A stretch of DNA of 64,000 bases from Pelovirga terrestris. Its GTDB lineage: Bacteria > Desulfobacterota > Desulfuromonadia > Desulfuromonadales > Geopsychrobacteraceae. The notes beneath the pieces were generated by a model. That model made no database searches. It had not been told where the DNA came from and was given only the letters and a program-made list of their open reading frames with translations. Position numbers and translations under genes: made by a program. Shown here piece by piece: positions 24,698 through 34,116 of the stretch (positions within the stretch are counted from its first letter, which is position 1; every line of letters begins with the position of its first letter). Where the stretch lies: the NCBI RefSeq assembly GCF_014773365.1, contig NZ_JACWUN010000005.1:124001-188000 (forward strand). Reading direction: 5' to 3'.

Positions 24698-25891
24698 TTA
24701 CTCAATCACTTCACTGACAACGCCGGCGCCGACAGTACGGCCACCTTCGCGGATTGCAAAGCGCAACTCTTTATCCATCGCAATCGGGGTGATCAGATCA
24801 ACCGTCATAGCGATGTTATCGCCCGGCATGACCATCTCAACGCCTTCCGGCAGCTCGACAATCCCGGTCACGTCGGTGGTCCGGAAATAGAACTGGGGAC
24901 GGTAGCCTTTGAAGAAGGGGGTATGACGTCCTCCTTCTTCCTTGGTCAGGATGTAGGCTTCGGCCTTGAACTTGGTGTGCGGGGTGATACTGCCGGGCTT
25001 GGCCAGCACTTGGCCACGCTCGATATCTTCACGCTTGACGCCGCGCAACAGGATGCCGACATTGTCGCCGGCCTGCCCCTGATCGAGCAGCTTGCGGAAC
25101 ATCTCGACGCCGGTAACAACCGTCTTGACGGTGGGCTTCATGCCGACGATGGCAACTTCTTCCTGCACCTTGATGATGCCGCGCTCGATCCGCCCGGTGG
25201 CAACAGTACCACGGCCGGAGATGGAGAAGACATCTTCAACCGGCATCAGGAACGGACGGTCAATCGCCCGCTCGGGCTCGGGGATGTAGCTGTCAACGGC
25301 GTCCATCAGCTCGAGAACCTTGTTCTTGCCGATCTCGTCGTCACGCCCTTCGAGGGCGGCCAGGGCACTGCCGGCGATGATCGGAATATCATCACCAGGG
25401 AAATCGTAGCTGGACAGCAGCTCGCGAATTTCCATATCGACCAGCTCAAGCAGTTCTTCGTCATCAACCATGTCGGCTTTGTTCAAAAAGACAACCATCG
25501 CCGGTACGCCAACCTGACGGGCGAGCAGGATGTGCTCACGGGTCTGGGGCATCGGGCCGTCGGCGGCTGAAACAACCAGAATGGCGCCGTCCATCTGCGC
25601 GGCTCCGGTGATCATGTTCTTGACATAGTCGGCGTGACCGGGGCAGTCAACGTGAGCATAGTGACGGTTCTCGGTCTCGTACTCAACGTGGGCGGTGGCG
25701 ATGGTGATACCACGCTCGCGCTCTTCGGGGGCGTTGTCGATCTGGTCAAAGGCTTTGACCTCACCTTTGCCCATCTTCTCTGCCAGAACCCTGGTGATCG
25801 CAGCGGTCAGGGTGGTCTTGCCATGGTCGACGTGACCAATTGTTCCAACGTTAACGTGCGGCTTTAACCGCTCAAATTTTGCCTTCGCCAT
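24698..25891 (-). CDS. tuf: Elongation factor Tu (copy 2, in tRNA-tuf operon)
   Basis: A second full-length EF-Tu gene with the same 397-residue product as the copy at 8400-9593, including [17 protein letters not shown] and NKADM. It has its own strong ribosome binding site (AAGGAGG, seven bases before ATG) and lies downstream of the four-tRNA cluster, the arrangement of E. coli thrU-tyrU-glyT-thrT-tufB. The flanks differ from copy 1 immediately outside the coding region, so the identity is confined to the gene itself. Confidence 0.98.
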   Translation of the reverse strand: MAKAKFERLKPHVNVGTIGHVDHGKTTLTAAITRVLAEKMGKGEVKAFDQIDNAPEERERGITIATAHVEYETENRHYAHVDCPGHADYVKNMITGAAQMDGAILVVSAADGPMPQTREHILLARQVGVPAMVVFLNKADMVDDEELLELVDMEIRELLSSYDFPGDDIPIIAGSALAALEGRDDEIGKNKVLELMDAVDSYIPEPERAIDRPFLMPVEDVFSISGRGTVATGRIERGIIKVQEEVAIVGMKPTVKTVVTGVEMFRKLLDQGQAGDNVGILLRGVKREDIERGQVLAKPGSITPHTKFKAEAYILTKEEGGRHTPFFKGYRPQFYFRTTDVTGIVELPEGVEMVMPGDNIAMTVDLITPIAMDKELRFAIREGGRTVGAGVVSEVIE

Positions 25892-26009
25892 TGTAGAATC
25901 CTCCTTAGTTTTCTCAACACCTGGTTACTTAATAAAAAATATCCTGCTTACCGCAACTAAGATAAAGCCAATACCACTGAAAAACATTGCATGTAATCTT
26001 GCAAAAAAA

Positions 26010-26085
<76 letters not shown>

Positions 26086-26119
26086 CTGGTGCGCTACCTT
26101 TTTCTGCAGAGACATAAAA

Positions 26120-26196
26120 TGGAGCGGGAAACGGGACTCGAACCCGCGACCCTCAGCTTGGAAGGCTGACGCTCTAGCCAACTGAGCTATTCCCGC
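26120..26196 (-). tRNA. tRNA-Gly (TCC)
   Basis: The minus strand begins GCGGGAATAGCTCAGTTGG; the anticodon loop CTTCCAA gives anticodon TCC, the T-loop is GTTCGAGTC, and the CCA end is encoded. It is the third gene in the cluster. Confidence 0.95.
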
Positions 26197-26314
26197 CCAA
26201 AATTTACAGCCGATAAGCCTTAATCAGGACGCCAGGCCTGCCACTGCCCCAGTACATATGGCTTATCAGCCTCCTGGCGCACAGTTAACGAACCCTTGTC
26301 CGGCAAGTTTTTTA

Positions 26315-26399
26315 TGGTGGAGGGGGGAGGATTCGAACCTCCGAAGTCGCTGACGTCAGATTTACAGTCTGATCCCTTTGGCCGCTCGGGAACCCCTCC
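26315..26399 (-). tRNA. tRNA-Tyr (GTA)
   Basis: The minus strand begins GGAGGGGTTCCCGAGCGG; the anticodon loop contains GTA within CTGTAAA, there is a long variable arm as expected for a class II tRNA, and the CCA end is encoded. It is the second gene in the cluster. Confidence 0.95.
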
Positions 26400-26448
26400 A
26401 GGGGAACCTGCATCTATTTAATTGTCGGGCTAGCCCGTTATTACCTAA

Positions 26449-26524
26449 TGGAGCTGGCGAGAGGAATTGAACCCCCAACCTACTGATTACAAGTCAGTTG
26501 CTCTACCGATTGAGCTACGCCAGC
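26449..26524 (-). tRNA. tRNA-Thr (TGT)
   Basis: The minus strand begins GCTGGCGTAGCTCAATCGG; anticodon TGT lies in CTTGTAA, the T-loop is GTTCAATTC, and CCA is encoded. It is the first gene of the operon and starts about 11 bases after the -10 box of the nearer promoter. Confidence 0.95.
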
Positions 26525-26535
26525 ACAAGAAGCGA

Positions 26536-26564
26536 CTTATATACCAGAAAAAACCGGAATGCAA
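26536..26564 (-). promoter_or_regulatory. Proximal promoter of the tRNA-tuf operon
   Basis: On the minus strand TTGCAT (26559-26564), a 17-base spacer and TATAAG (26536-26541) form a good sigma-70 promoter. Initiation would fall a few bases before the mature 5' end of tRNA-Thr (TGT). Confidence 0.75.
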
Positions 26565-26614
26565 GAAAAAAACCTCGCAACACCCCGGCACTTATTCCGC
26601 GCTGACAGCGCCGT

Positions 26615-26644
26615 CTTATAGAGCATCGGCTGGGATGATGTCAA
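26615..26644 (-). promoter_or_regulatory. Distal promoter of the tRNA-tuf operon
   Basis: On the minus strand TTGACA (26639-26644), an 18-base spacer and TATAAG (26615-26620) form a near-consensus promoter about 80 bases upstream of the proximal one. A GCGCTG/CAGCGC palindrome follows in the transcribed region. Tandem promoters are usual for stable-RNA operons. Confidence 0.75.
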
Positions 26645-26677
26645 CAATAAAGCAACAAAACTTTTGCTGCGACCGGC

Positions 26678-27424
26678 TCAGCGATGTTGTCGCCTCTGAC
26701 GGACGATCTCGAACAAAGCAATCCCCGCTGCCACCGAAGCATTAAGGGAACTCAAAACACCTTCCATAGGTATGGCCAACAGGGCATCGCAATGATTACG
26801 GATGTTGGGGCGCAAACCGCTACCCTCACTACCGACAACCAGAGCGACAGGACCGTCCAGAGGGAAGGCAAACAGGTCTTTAGCCTCAGCTTCACCAGCA
26901 AGGCCGTAACACCAGACCCCTGCCCGCTTAAATTCTTTCAGGGTGCGGGCCAGATTGGTGACCTGACACAAGGGCAGATGAGCCAGGGCACCGGCCGCTG
27001 TCTTTTCAACGACCGGGGTTACCGGACAGGCACGATCTTTGGCGACAATTACGCCATGACAGCCTGCCCCTTCGGCGCTACGCACCAGGGCGCCAAAATT
27101 ATGCGGGTCGGTAATACCATCGAGGACCAGGAAAAACGCAGCGTTTTCTGACTGATTAGCGCGCTCAAGCAACTCCGGCAAAGAAACATAACGAAAAGGC
27201 TCGAGTTGGAGGATAACTCCCTGATGACGATCATGACCTATCAGGCGATCAAGATCATGGCGACTGAGTTGCCGTACGCCAACCTGCCGCCTTGTCGCCT
27301 GTTGCCGTAACAACTCGAAACGTTGCTGGTGACTGTTTTCGACCAGCAACAGCTCCAGCGGTCGCCGACCATCACCGGCAAGGGCCTCAGCTACAGGGTT
27401 AATACCATACAGGTAATCAGCCAT
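26678..27424 (-). CDS. rlmB: 23S rRNA (guanosine-2'-O)-methyltransferase RlmB
   Basis: A SPOUT-family RNA methyltransferase, most likely RlmB, which modifies G2251 in the P loop of 23S rRNA. The 248-residue protein begins MADYLYGINPVAEAL with the N-terminal substrate-binding domain, and has the knotted-fold motifs LDGITDPHNFGALVRSAE, LVVGSEGSGL and PMEGVLSSLNASVA. The ATG overlaps the pyrF stop by one base (TGATG), with GGAGG before it; an in-frame TTG one codon upstream is too close to that site. Related SpoU-type enzymes such as TrmH are less likely because of the N-terminal domain. Confidence 0.88.
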   Translation of the reverse strand: MADYLYGINPVAEALAGDGRRPLELLLVENSHQQRFELLRQQATRRQVGVRQLSRHDLDRLIGHDRHQGVILQLEPFRYVSLPELLERANQSENAAFFLVLDGITDPHNFGALVRSAEGAGCHGVIVAKDRACPVTPVVEKTAAGALAHLPLCQVTNLARTLKEFKRAGVWCYGLAGEAEAKDLFAFPLDGPVALVVGSEGSGLRPNIRNHCDALLAIPMEGVLSSLNASVAAGIALFEIVRQRRQHR

Positions 27425-28155
27425 CAACCCTCCAGCGCAGCGCTGATTTCTTCCAGAATCTGTCCGGCTGCAGCCAAGGGGTCAGCCGCTGCAGAAATCG
27501 GTCGACCGATCACCAGGGCAGTAGCCCCGGCAGCAATCGCCGCCGCCGGCGTCATAATGCGCTTCTGATCATCCACAGCAGCAAAAGCCGGGCGTACACC
27601 GGGGGTAACAATGGCGAAATCCTCACCACAGGCGGCGTGAATCAGGGCGGCCTCTCGAGGAGAGGCCACGACCCCGTCAAAACCGGACGCCTGCGCCAAT
27701 CGCGCCAGACGCACCACCATCTCATCAACTGGCCGCTCAATGCCGATTTCCGCCAAGGTTGCCTGATCAGAGGATGTCAGGATGGTCACCGCCAGCATCT
27801 GCGGACGCGGGCAACCGGCCTGATGACAATAGCCCTCAACTTGCTCGACAGCAGTACGCATCATTTGCCCACCACCCAATGCGTGGACATTGAATATTCG
27901 TACACCGAGCCGGGTCGCTTCGATCGCCGCCTTGGCGACGGTATTAGGAATATCGTGATATTTTAAATCAAGAAAAACATCCGCTCCCTGCGCAACCACC
28001 ATCTTTACTACTGCCGGTCCACAGCGGGTAAAGAGTTGCTTGCCAATTTTGAACACCCCGACCTTATCTTTAAGGGTTTCAACCCAGTAACGTGCCTGGT
28101 CAAAATCATCAACATCCAGGGCAAAAATCAAACGGTCCTTGGCTCTTTCGTTCAT
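27424..28155 (-). CDS. pyrF: Orotidine-5'-phosphate decarboxylase
   Basis: Catalyses decarboxylation of OMP to UMP, the last step of pyrimidine synthesis. The 243-residue TIM-barrel protein has the catalytic DLKYHDIPNT motif near residue 63 (Asp-x-Lys-x-x-Asp) and the phosphate-binding VTPGVRP and VIGRPIS segments. The start overlaps the stop of the DUF4388 gene by four bases (ATGA), and its own stop overlaps rlmB. Confidence 0.96.
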   Translation of the reverse strand: MNERAKDRLIFALDVDDFDQARYWVETLKDKVGVFKIGKQLFTRCGPAVVKMVVAQGADVFLDLKYHDIPNTVAKAAIEATRLGVRIFNVHALGGGQMMRTAVEQVEGYCHQAGCPRPQMLAVTILTSSDQATLAEIGIERPVDEMVVRLARLAQASGFDGVVASPREAALIHAACGEDFAIVTPGVRPAFAAVDDQKRIMTPAAAIAAGATALVIGRPISAAADPLAAAGQILEEISAALEG

Positions 28156-29378
28156 TCATCTCTCCCGGCCAGAGCACGCGCCTGCGCGGTACTCTCCTGA
28201 ACACATGATATAAGTGGACGGGCCTGCTCAGCACTGAGCTGCTGCCTGACCGCCATACTTTTCAGATAGGCAACTTCTGCCAGAGAATCTATCAGTAATT
28301 TGGTTTTATCGCGCGACTCGAGCCCGTCCAGATTACTAACCAGGACCTGACCATCCAGGGTGCCGTCGGCACGAAATTCGGCGTCCCGCAAAACAAAGGA
28401 ATAAGGTTGCGGCAAAACCCGCAACTCGAGGGCAATTTCTTCCATGAAACCGGGATTGTTTTGTTTCAACGGAACATGGAGCTTACGGAACAGGCTATTA
28501 TAAATCGTCAGAATCTGTCCTAGGATCCCATCAATTTCCGTACCTGACGACTCATGCATCCGCAGCAAATCGCGCTCCAGCAAGCCATACAAAAGACGAA
28601 TGCCGTCAAACTCCCGCACCCCTGACTTTCTGAACAGATCACGCGCCTTGAATTGACCAACTCCGGCCAGGTTGAGCATGCGCGTTTCGGTTTCGGTAAG
28701 ATCCCCGACCTCTTTGCCGGTAGCATAGGGATAATAGTCGAGAGAGACCACCTTACGCATGAACAGGGCCTTCTCATCAAGGCGCCGCAGCCCCTCCATA
28801 ATCATATTCTGGGTACTCATGGACAGCCGCAAGATATCTTCCTGTTCAACCGCCTTGGCTTCAAAATAGAAAGCACCACGGGCTGCGTTAAACAGATTAT
28901 AAACGATATTTTCTACTTCACTGCGGGCGGCAGACCACAGATCCTTGGGGGAAACCGATGCCTGTTCAACCAGCAGCTTGCCTAACGTTGTGGTCTCAGT
29001 AACCTGCTCGCGCAGATGCTGAAGCTCCTGCTGCTCAATCTTGCCCAGGGAAAACAGGACCGAACCGATATCTTCGGCCTCAAAGGTACTGGTTGCAAAA
29101 ACCACCTCACCCTGCTGGAAGTACAGCGACTTGCTGCCCCCGACAAGCACAATATGGAGAACTCCACTCTTGCGGAACATGTTGAAATAAGACAACAAGT
29201 CAGGGATTGCTCCCTCTTCCAGCACCCCCGCCAGCAGCACCTGGGCCTGGGGATCCGCCAGCAGCAGATGACCGGCGGAAACCGACAGCAACTCCAGCGG
29301 TGTTTCGGCGAGCAGCTGACAGACATCCGGCGGCAGACCGTGCAACGTCCCCTGTTTATCGACATGAAACCCTGTCAT
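28152..29378 (-). CDS. DUF4388 domain protein
   Basis: A 408-residue cytoplasmic protein with no signal peptide or membrane span. The region around residues 80-190 (FRKSGVLHIVLVGGSKSLYF, residues about 68-88, then QGEVVFATST and GSVLFSLGKI) resembles the DUF4388 or PATAN module found in bacterial regulators linked to response-regulator signalling; the function is unknown. The remainder is predicted helical. It is translationally coupled to pyrF and lies 39 bases after proS. The domain call comes from pattern recognition only. Confidence 0.65.
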   Translation of the reverse strand: MTGFHVDKQGTLHGLPPDVCQLLAETPLELLSVSAGHLLLADPQAQVLLAGVLEEGAIPDLLSYFNMFRKSGVLHIVLVGGSKSLYFQQGEVVFATSTFEAEDIGSVLFSLGKIEQQELQHLREQVTETTTLGKLLVEQASVSPKDLWSAARSEVENIVYNLFNAARGAFYFEAKAVEQEDILRLSMSTQNMIMEGLRRLDEKALFMRKVVSLDYYPYATGKEVGDLTETETRMLNLAGVGQFKARDLFRKSGVREFDGIRLLYGLLERDLLRMHESSGTEIDGILGQILTIYNSLFRKLHVPLKQNNPGFMEEIALELRVLPQPYSFVLRDAEFRADGTLDGQVLVSNLDGLESRDKTKLLIDSLAEVAYLKSMAVRQQLSAEQARPLISCVQESTAQARALAGRDE

Positions 29379-29417
29379 ACCGCCTGATTCCGTGCGGTTG
29401 GCTGCGGCCCTATCACC

Positions 29418-31136
29418 TTAAGTTTCATCGGCCGCGGCAATACGTTGGCATAAAGCGGGGACAATCTCAGCCAGGGGGAGTGCGGACTGTTCACCGCTGG
29501 TCCTGATTTTCAACTCGACCGTCCCGTCCTGCAGCCCACGCGCACCAACCGTGATCCGCAACGGAATACCAACCAGGTCAGCATCTTTGAATTTAATTCC
29601 CGGCCGCTCATCACGATCGTCGAGCAGAACCTCTACGCCCGCTTCCAGTAGTTGTGCATAGATGTCCTCACTGGCCTGACGTACCTGCGCATCCTTGGGA
29701 TTGAGCATCACCACCAGCACCTGGAACGGGGCCAACGGCAACGGCAACTTAAGGCCATGTTCATCGTGGTTTTGTTCTATAGCTGCGGCGACAGTACGGC
29801 CGACACCAATACCATAACAGCCCATCACCAGCGACCGACTTTGCCCCTGGTCATCAAGCACCGTCGCTGCCATGGTTTCCGAATATTTGGTGCCGAGCTT
29901 AAAGACGTGCCCCACCTCAATCCCCCGCCAGCTTTCAAAGCGCCCGTTTTTGCACCGCGGACAGGGGTCCCCCTGTTCAGCCCGGCGCAGATCGGCAAAC
30001 TGGTCGATAACCAGGTCTCGCGGGTGACAAACCCCGACATAGTGACGATCAACAGCATTGCCACCGACGACATAACCACTCATGGTGCGGACTTCGTTGT
30101 CGGCGATCAGACGAGCATCCAGACCGATGGGGCCGGCAAAACCGATTGGCGCCCCGGTCACGTGCCGCACGACTTCTTCTTCGGCCGGAAGGACCCAATC
30201 AACATCCAGGAGATTAGCCAGTTTAATGGTATTGAGTTCACGATCACCGCGTAGCAGCACCGCCACGACCTCTTCCGCGGAGGTCTGCAGGATCAGGGTT
30301 TTCACCAGCCTGGCTGCGGGCAGATCAAGAAAAGCGGCAACCTCCTGAATGGTTTTCTGTTGCGGTGTCTCGACCAATTGCAGCTCCTGCTCGGGCGCCA
30401 CAGCCTCCTGTTCAGTCCACAAGACCTCGGCCTTTTCAACGTTGGCGGCATATTCACAGGAATCGCAGGAAACAATAGCATCCTCCCCCGACTCTGCGAG
30501 GACCATAAATTCGTGAGAAAAGCTACCGCCGATCGCGCCACTATCGGCTTCGACCGCGCGAAAACGCAGACCACACCGCTGGAAGATGTTGCGATAGGCC
30601 TGATACATCTTCTGGTAGGAGATGTCCGCTCCGGCATCGTCAAGGTCAAAGGAATAGGCATCCTTCATGATAAATTCGCGCCCCCGCATGAGGCCGAAGC
30701 GCGGCCGGATTTCATCGCGAAATTTGGTTTGAATCTGATACAGATTCAGGGGCAATTGACGGTAGGAGCGAACCGTGTTGCGCACGATATCGGTCACCAC
30801 TTCTTCGTGGGTTGGTCCCATACAGAAGTCTGCATCCTTGCGATCCTTGAAGCGCAACAGCTCTTTGCCGTATTTCTCCCAACGCCCCGATTCCTGCCAC
30901 AGTTCGGCCGGATTGGCCATCGGCATCAGGCACTCAACGGCCCCGGCGCGATTCATTTCTTCTCGAATGATCTGCTCCATTTTGCGAATAGATCGTAATC
31001 CCAGCGGCATATAGTTGTAGATCCCGGCAGCGACTTTACGGATCATGCCGGCCCGCAGCATCAGCTGATGGCTGATGACCTCGGCATCGGCAGGCACCTC
31101 TTTTAAGGTGGGCAGAAGATATTGGGAGTAGCGCAT
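29418..31136 (-). CDS. proS: Prolyl-tRNA synthetase, bacterial type
   Basis: Charges tRNA-Pro with proline. The start at 31136 ([20 protein letters not shown], 572 residues) fits the family; the reading frame stays open 18 codons upstream without conserved sequence. It has class II synthetase motifs ([32 protein letters not shown], and [20 protein letters not shown], residues about 140-160), a central editing (INS) domain between about 230 and 400, and the C-terminal anticodon-binding domain. A GGCGAC/GTCGCC hairpin (31177-31195) lies in the leader. Confidence 0.95.
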   Translation of the reverse strand: MRYSQYLLPTLKEVPADAEVISHQLMLRAGMIRKVAAGIYNYMPLGLRSIRKMEQIIREEMNRAGAVECLMPMANPAELWQESGRWEKYGKELLRFKDRKDADFCMGPTHEEVVTDIVRNTVRSYRQLPLNLYQIQTKFRDEIRPRFGLMRGREFIMKDAYSFDLDDAGADISYQKMYQAYRNIFQRCGLRFRAVEADSGAIGGSFSHEFMVLAESGEDAIVSCDSCEYAANVEKAEVLWTEQEAVAPEQELQLVETPQQKTIQEVAAFLDLPAARLVKTLILQTSAEEVVAVLLRGDRELNTIKLANLLDVDWVLPAEEEVVRHVTGAPIGFAGPIGLDARLIADNEVRTMSGYVVGGNAVDRHYVGVCHPRDLVIDQFADLRRAEQGDPCPRCKNGRFESWRGIEVGHVFKLGTKYSETMAATVLDDQGQSRSLVMGCYGIGVGRTVAAAIEQNHDEHGLKLPLPLAPFQVLVVMLNPKDAQVRQASEDIYAQLLEAGVEVLLDDRDERPGIKFKDADLVGIPLRITVGARGLQDGTVELKIRTSGEQSALPLAEIVPALCQRIAAADET

Positions 31137-31326
31137 GGTTTTTCCTGTAAATTTAGAAGTTGTAACCAAAACGGTCTGGCGACGAACCATGTCGCCGCGG
31201 CTTAGATTTTTTTATTTATTTATTACTTGGCTCCGCCTTGCTGGCTGCCGGACTAGTGGTCAACCAGCTACGAATGGTTAAGGTAAGCGAAAAAGCTAAC
31301 CTGACGAAGCCTGCAAATGCAAGCAC

Positions 31327-32424
31327 TTAACCACGGTTGGAGCCGATATGACTATTTTTGCCTGCCTGTCGCTCGGCAACCTCCTGCCAGGCGGCGGCAA
31401 CCAGGGTATCGGCCAGCTCTGCTTGGGGCACCTTGCACACCAGTTTACCCCGCCGGAAGAGGATCCCCTCATTGCTGCCACCGGCGATCCCCAGATCGGC
31501 CTCCCGGGCCTCGCCCGGGCCATTGACGGCGCATCCCATAACCGCAATCTTAAGCGGCAGGGGAAGGTCCTGAAGCCGCGCCTCAACATCATTGGCAATC
31601 TCTATCAGGTCGATCCGGCAGCGCCCACAGGTGGGGCAACTGATGAAGACCGGCCCGCGCTCACGCAACCCGAGACATTTGAGAATCTCCCAACCCACCC
31701 GAACTTCCGTCACAGGATCACCAGTCAGGGACACCCGCAGGGTATCGCCGATTCCTTCACTGAGCAAAACGCCGAGGCCGACAGCACTCTTGATGGTGCC
31801 GCTGAATACCGTCCCGGCTTCGGTGATACCAACATGTAAGGGGTAATCAACCTGCTGGGCGAGCAGCCGATAGGCCGCTACCGTGCGACCGATGTCGGAC
31901 GCCTTGAGACTGATCTTGATCTGCTCAAAAGACTCCTCTTCGAGCAGGCGGATGTGCCCCAGAGCACTTTCAACCATCGCCGCAGCGGTGGCCTGGCCAT
32001 GCTTGTGCAATAATTCTTTTTCCAGCGAGCCGCCATTGACTCCGATACGGATCGGGATCTGCCGTTCCTGACAGGCCCGTACGACCTCGGCCACCTTCCA
32101 GCGTTCACCAATATTGCCGGGGTTGATGCGCAAACCGTCGATGCCGGCATCAATTGCCGCCAGAGCGAGACGATAATCAAAATGGATATCAGCCACCAAC
32201 GGAATCTGACAGCCGGACCGAATCTGTTTCAGCGCTCGGGCAGCGTCCAGATCAGGCACCGCACAGCGGACAATGTCACAACCGGCCTGCTCAAGAGCAG
32301 TAATCTGGGATAGCGTCGCGGTAACATCCCTGGTGTCGGTACTGCACATCGACTGCACGCTGACTGGTGCATCACCACCAACCAGAAGCCTGCCAAGTTT
32401 GATTTGACGTGTTTTACGCCCCAC
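31327..32424 (-). CDS. ispG: 4-hydroxy-3-methylbut-2-en-1-yl diphosphate synthase (IspG)
   Basis: An iron-sulfur enzyme of the MEP isoprenoid pathway that converts MEcPP to HMBPP. The 365-residue bacterial form has an N-terminal TIM barrel (VGGDAPVSVQSMCSTDT, residues about 14-30) and a C-terminal [4Fe-4S] domain with SCPTCGRC and the later GCAVNGPGEA. The start is GTG. It shares a control region with the divergent rlmD gene; a possible promoter lies at 32464-32492. Confidence 0.95.
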   Translation of the reverse strand: MGRKTRQIKLGRLLVGGDAPVSVQSMCSTDTRDVTATLSQITALEQAGCDIVRCAVPDLDAARALKQIRSGCQIPLVADIHFDYRLALAAIDAGIDGLRINPGNIGERWKVAEVVRACQERQIPIRIGVNGGSLEKELLHKHGQATAAAMVESALGHIRLLEEESFEQIKISLKASDIGRTVAAYRLLAQQVDYPLHVGITEAGTVFSGTIKSAVGLGVLLSEGIGDTLRVSLTGDPVTEVRVGWEILKCLGLRERGPVFISCPTCGRCRIDLIEIANDVEARLQDLPLPLKIAVMGCAVNGPGEAREADLGIAGGSNEGILFRRGKLVCKVPQAELADTLVAAAWQEVAERQAGKNSHIGSNRG

Positions 32425-32463
32425 AAAAGACCTCCGTCATGAACAGATAAAGCAGCGCAGCGC

Positions 32464-32492
32464 AGTTTACCCCATCACCAACCACCAGACAA
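32464..32492 (-). promoter_or_regulatory. Possible promoter for ispG-proS
   Basis: On the minus strand TTGTCT (32487-32492), a 17-base spacer and TAAACT (32464-32469) lie about 40 bases before the ispG start codon. The match is moderate and the assignment is inference. Confidence 0.45.
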
Positions 32493-32587
32493 CCGACAAT
32501 GTTTGACAGCGAATACACACAAGAAGTAGTGTGCTGCCTGCATTCTCGTATTTCTCCAACCAGGCAAAGACAGCCAGACACTCAACT

Positions 32588-33970
32588 ATGATGAAAAAAA
32601 CCCCTGAAAAGAAAAAAACCGGGCGTCCGAAACTTGACACCCTTAAGGTGACCATTACCGAGCTGGATAACGAGGGAGTCGGTACAGCCCGGGAAGATAA
32701 CCTCACCGCCCTGGTCCAGGGCGCATTTCCGGCAGAAACGGTGGTGGCCGAGGTAGAGCATCGGGGACGCACCCATATCTTTACCCGCCTGCTCAAAATA
32801 CTGCGCCGCTCTCCCTCGCGCACCGCCCAACCCGGTTGCCCTGTTGAATTAAGTTGCCTGGGCTGCCCACTGGTCAGCATGCAATACCAGGCGCAACTCC
32901 AATTTAAACAACAGCGGCTTGAGCGGGCCCTGACCGCGCTGATTCCCATAGAGAGCTTTTCCGCCCTGCCGGTGCTCCCCGCTGTCGATACCCTGGGTTA
33001 CCGCACCAGCGCCAAGCTGGTGTTTGCCCGCCAACGGGAAAAACTGCTCCTTGGCCTCTACCGGCGCGGCAGCCACGACGTTGTTGATATTGCCGAGTGC
33101 CCGGTGCACCATCCGCTGATCAACCGCATCGCTACCATCGTGCGTGAGGATGTCGCCCGCCGGCAGGTTTCGGTATACAACCCGCGCCACCAGCGCGGTC
33201 TCTTGCGCTATCTGCTGATCCGGGTCAGCCCCGACAACAACCGCGCCCTGGTGACCTTCGTCTGCCATGACCGGGATTATCAGAATTTGCCTAAACTCGC
33301 AAAAAAACTGATCAAAAAGGTGCCGGAGGTGATCGGTGTTCATCAGAACATCAACAGTTCCAGCGGCAACGTGATCCTCGGCAATGAATCGATCAAACTC
33401 CTCGGCCATCCGGACCTGATTGAACAGGTTGGTGACATCAGGCTGCACATTGCCCCCGAATCTTTTTTTCAGGTTAATACCCGGCAAGCGACCAGAATGT
33501 ATGCCCTGATCACCGACTGGGCAGCGCTGAGCGGCCGGGAAACGGTCGTTGACCTGTTCTGCGGCATTGGCGGCATTGCTCTGAGCCTGGCCAAAGGAGC
33601 ACGGCACGTTATCGGCATCGAGATTGTTCCGGAAGCGGTGCGCAATGCTAAAGCTAACGCAACCCTTAACCAGCTGAGCAATTGTCGATTTATTGCCGGC
33701 GATGCGATGACGGAACTTGAGCGTCTTGCCGGCACTCCCGACCTGGTTACCGTCAATCCGCCGCGCAAGGGCTGTGGGGCTGAGTTGATCCGCCATATTG
33801 TCGCACTGCGCCCGGCTCAGATTATTTACGTCTCCTGTGATCCCGACACCCTGGCGCAGGACCTAAAACAGTTGCTGGCCGGCGGTTACCAGATCAAACG
33901 GCTGCAACCGGTGGATATGTTCCCCCAGACCGCCCATATTGAAACCCTGGTCCAGCTGGTTGCCGGGTAA
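32588..33970 (+). CDS. rlmD: 23S rRNA (uracil-C5)-methyltransferase, RumA/RlmD family
   Basis: An SAM-dependent RNA methyltransferase of the RlmD/RumA-TrmA family. From the ATG at 32588 the protein is 460 residues. It begins with a TRAM RNA-binding domain (VTITELDNEGVGTAREDNLT), followed by a four-cysteine iron-sulfur segment (one at GCPVELSCLGCP), the SAM-binding VVDLFCGIGGIALSLAKGA and the catalytic VSCDPDTLAQDL loop. The exact target uracil cannot be told from the sequence; RlmD acts on U1939 in E. coli. Confidence 0.88.
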   Translation: MMKKTPEKKKTGRPKLDTLKVTITELDNEGVGTAREDNLTALVQGAFPAETVVAEVEHRGRTHIFTRLLKILRRSPSRTAQPGCPVELSCLGCPLVSMQYQAQLQFKQQRLERALTALIPIESFSALPVLPAVDTLGYRTSAKLVFARQREKLLLGLYRRGSHDVVDIAECPVHHPLINRIATIVREDVARRQVSVYNPRHQRGLLRYLLIRVSPDNNRALVTFVCHDRDYQNLPKLAKKLIKKVPEVIGVHQNINSSSGNVILGNESIKLLGHPDLIEQVGDIRLHIAPESFFQVNTRQATRMYALITDWAALSGRETVVDLFCGIGGIALSLAKGARHVIGIEIVPEAVRNAKANATLNQLSNCRFIAGDAMTELERLAGTPDLVTVNPPRKGCGAELIRHIVALRPAQIIYVSCDPDTLAQDLKQLLAGGYQIKRLQPVDMFPQTAHIETLVQLVAG

Positions 33971-34061
33971 GCTGGTTGGCTGAGCATTTATAATCAAATT
34001 CACTCTTTTTCAACAAAATTTGTGCTAAATTATCACCTGACCATCAACTCGGGGACGGGTA

Positions 34062-34095
34062 TTTGTTGCTCTTTTTCTGAGTCAAAAGCAACAAA
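34062..34095 (+). promoter_or_regulatory. Leader hairpin upstream of yedF
   Basis: TTTGTTGCT (34062-34070) pairs perfectly with AGCAACAAA (34087-34095) around a 16-base loop, ending 21 bases before the yedF start. It would fold in the 5' untranslated region. No U tract follows, so it is not an intrinsic terminator. Its role is unknown. Confidence 0.45.
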
Positions 34096-34116
34096 CTGAA
34101 CCTCAAGGAATTCTTC

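Noticed and set aside
31137-31190. N-terminal extension of proS
   Set aside because: The frame is open, but the conserved N-terminus begins at the ATG at 31136 and the extension overlaps the leader.
32849-33796. A 315-codon frame on the minus strand
   Set aside because: It is antisense to rlmD, whose motifs are clear, and shows no family signature.
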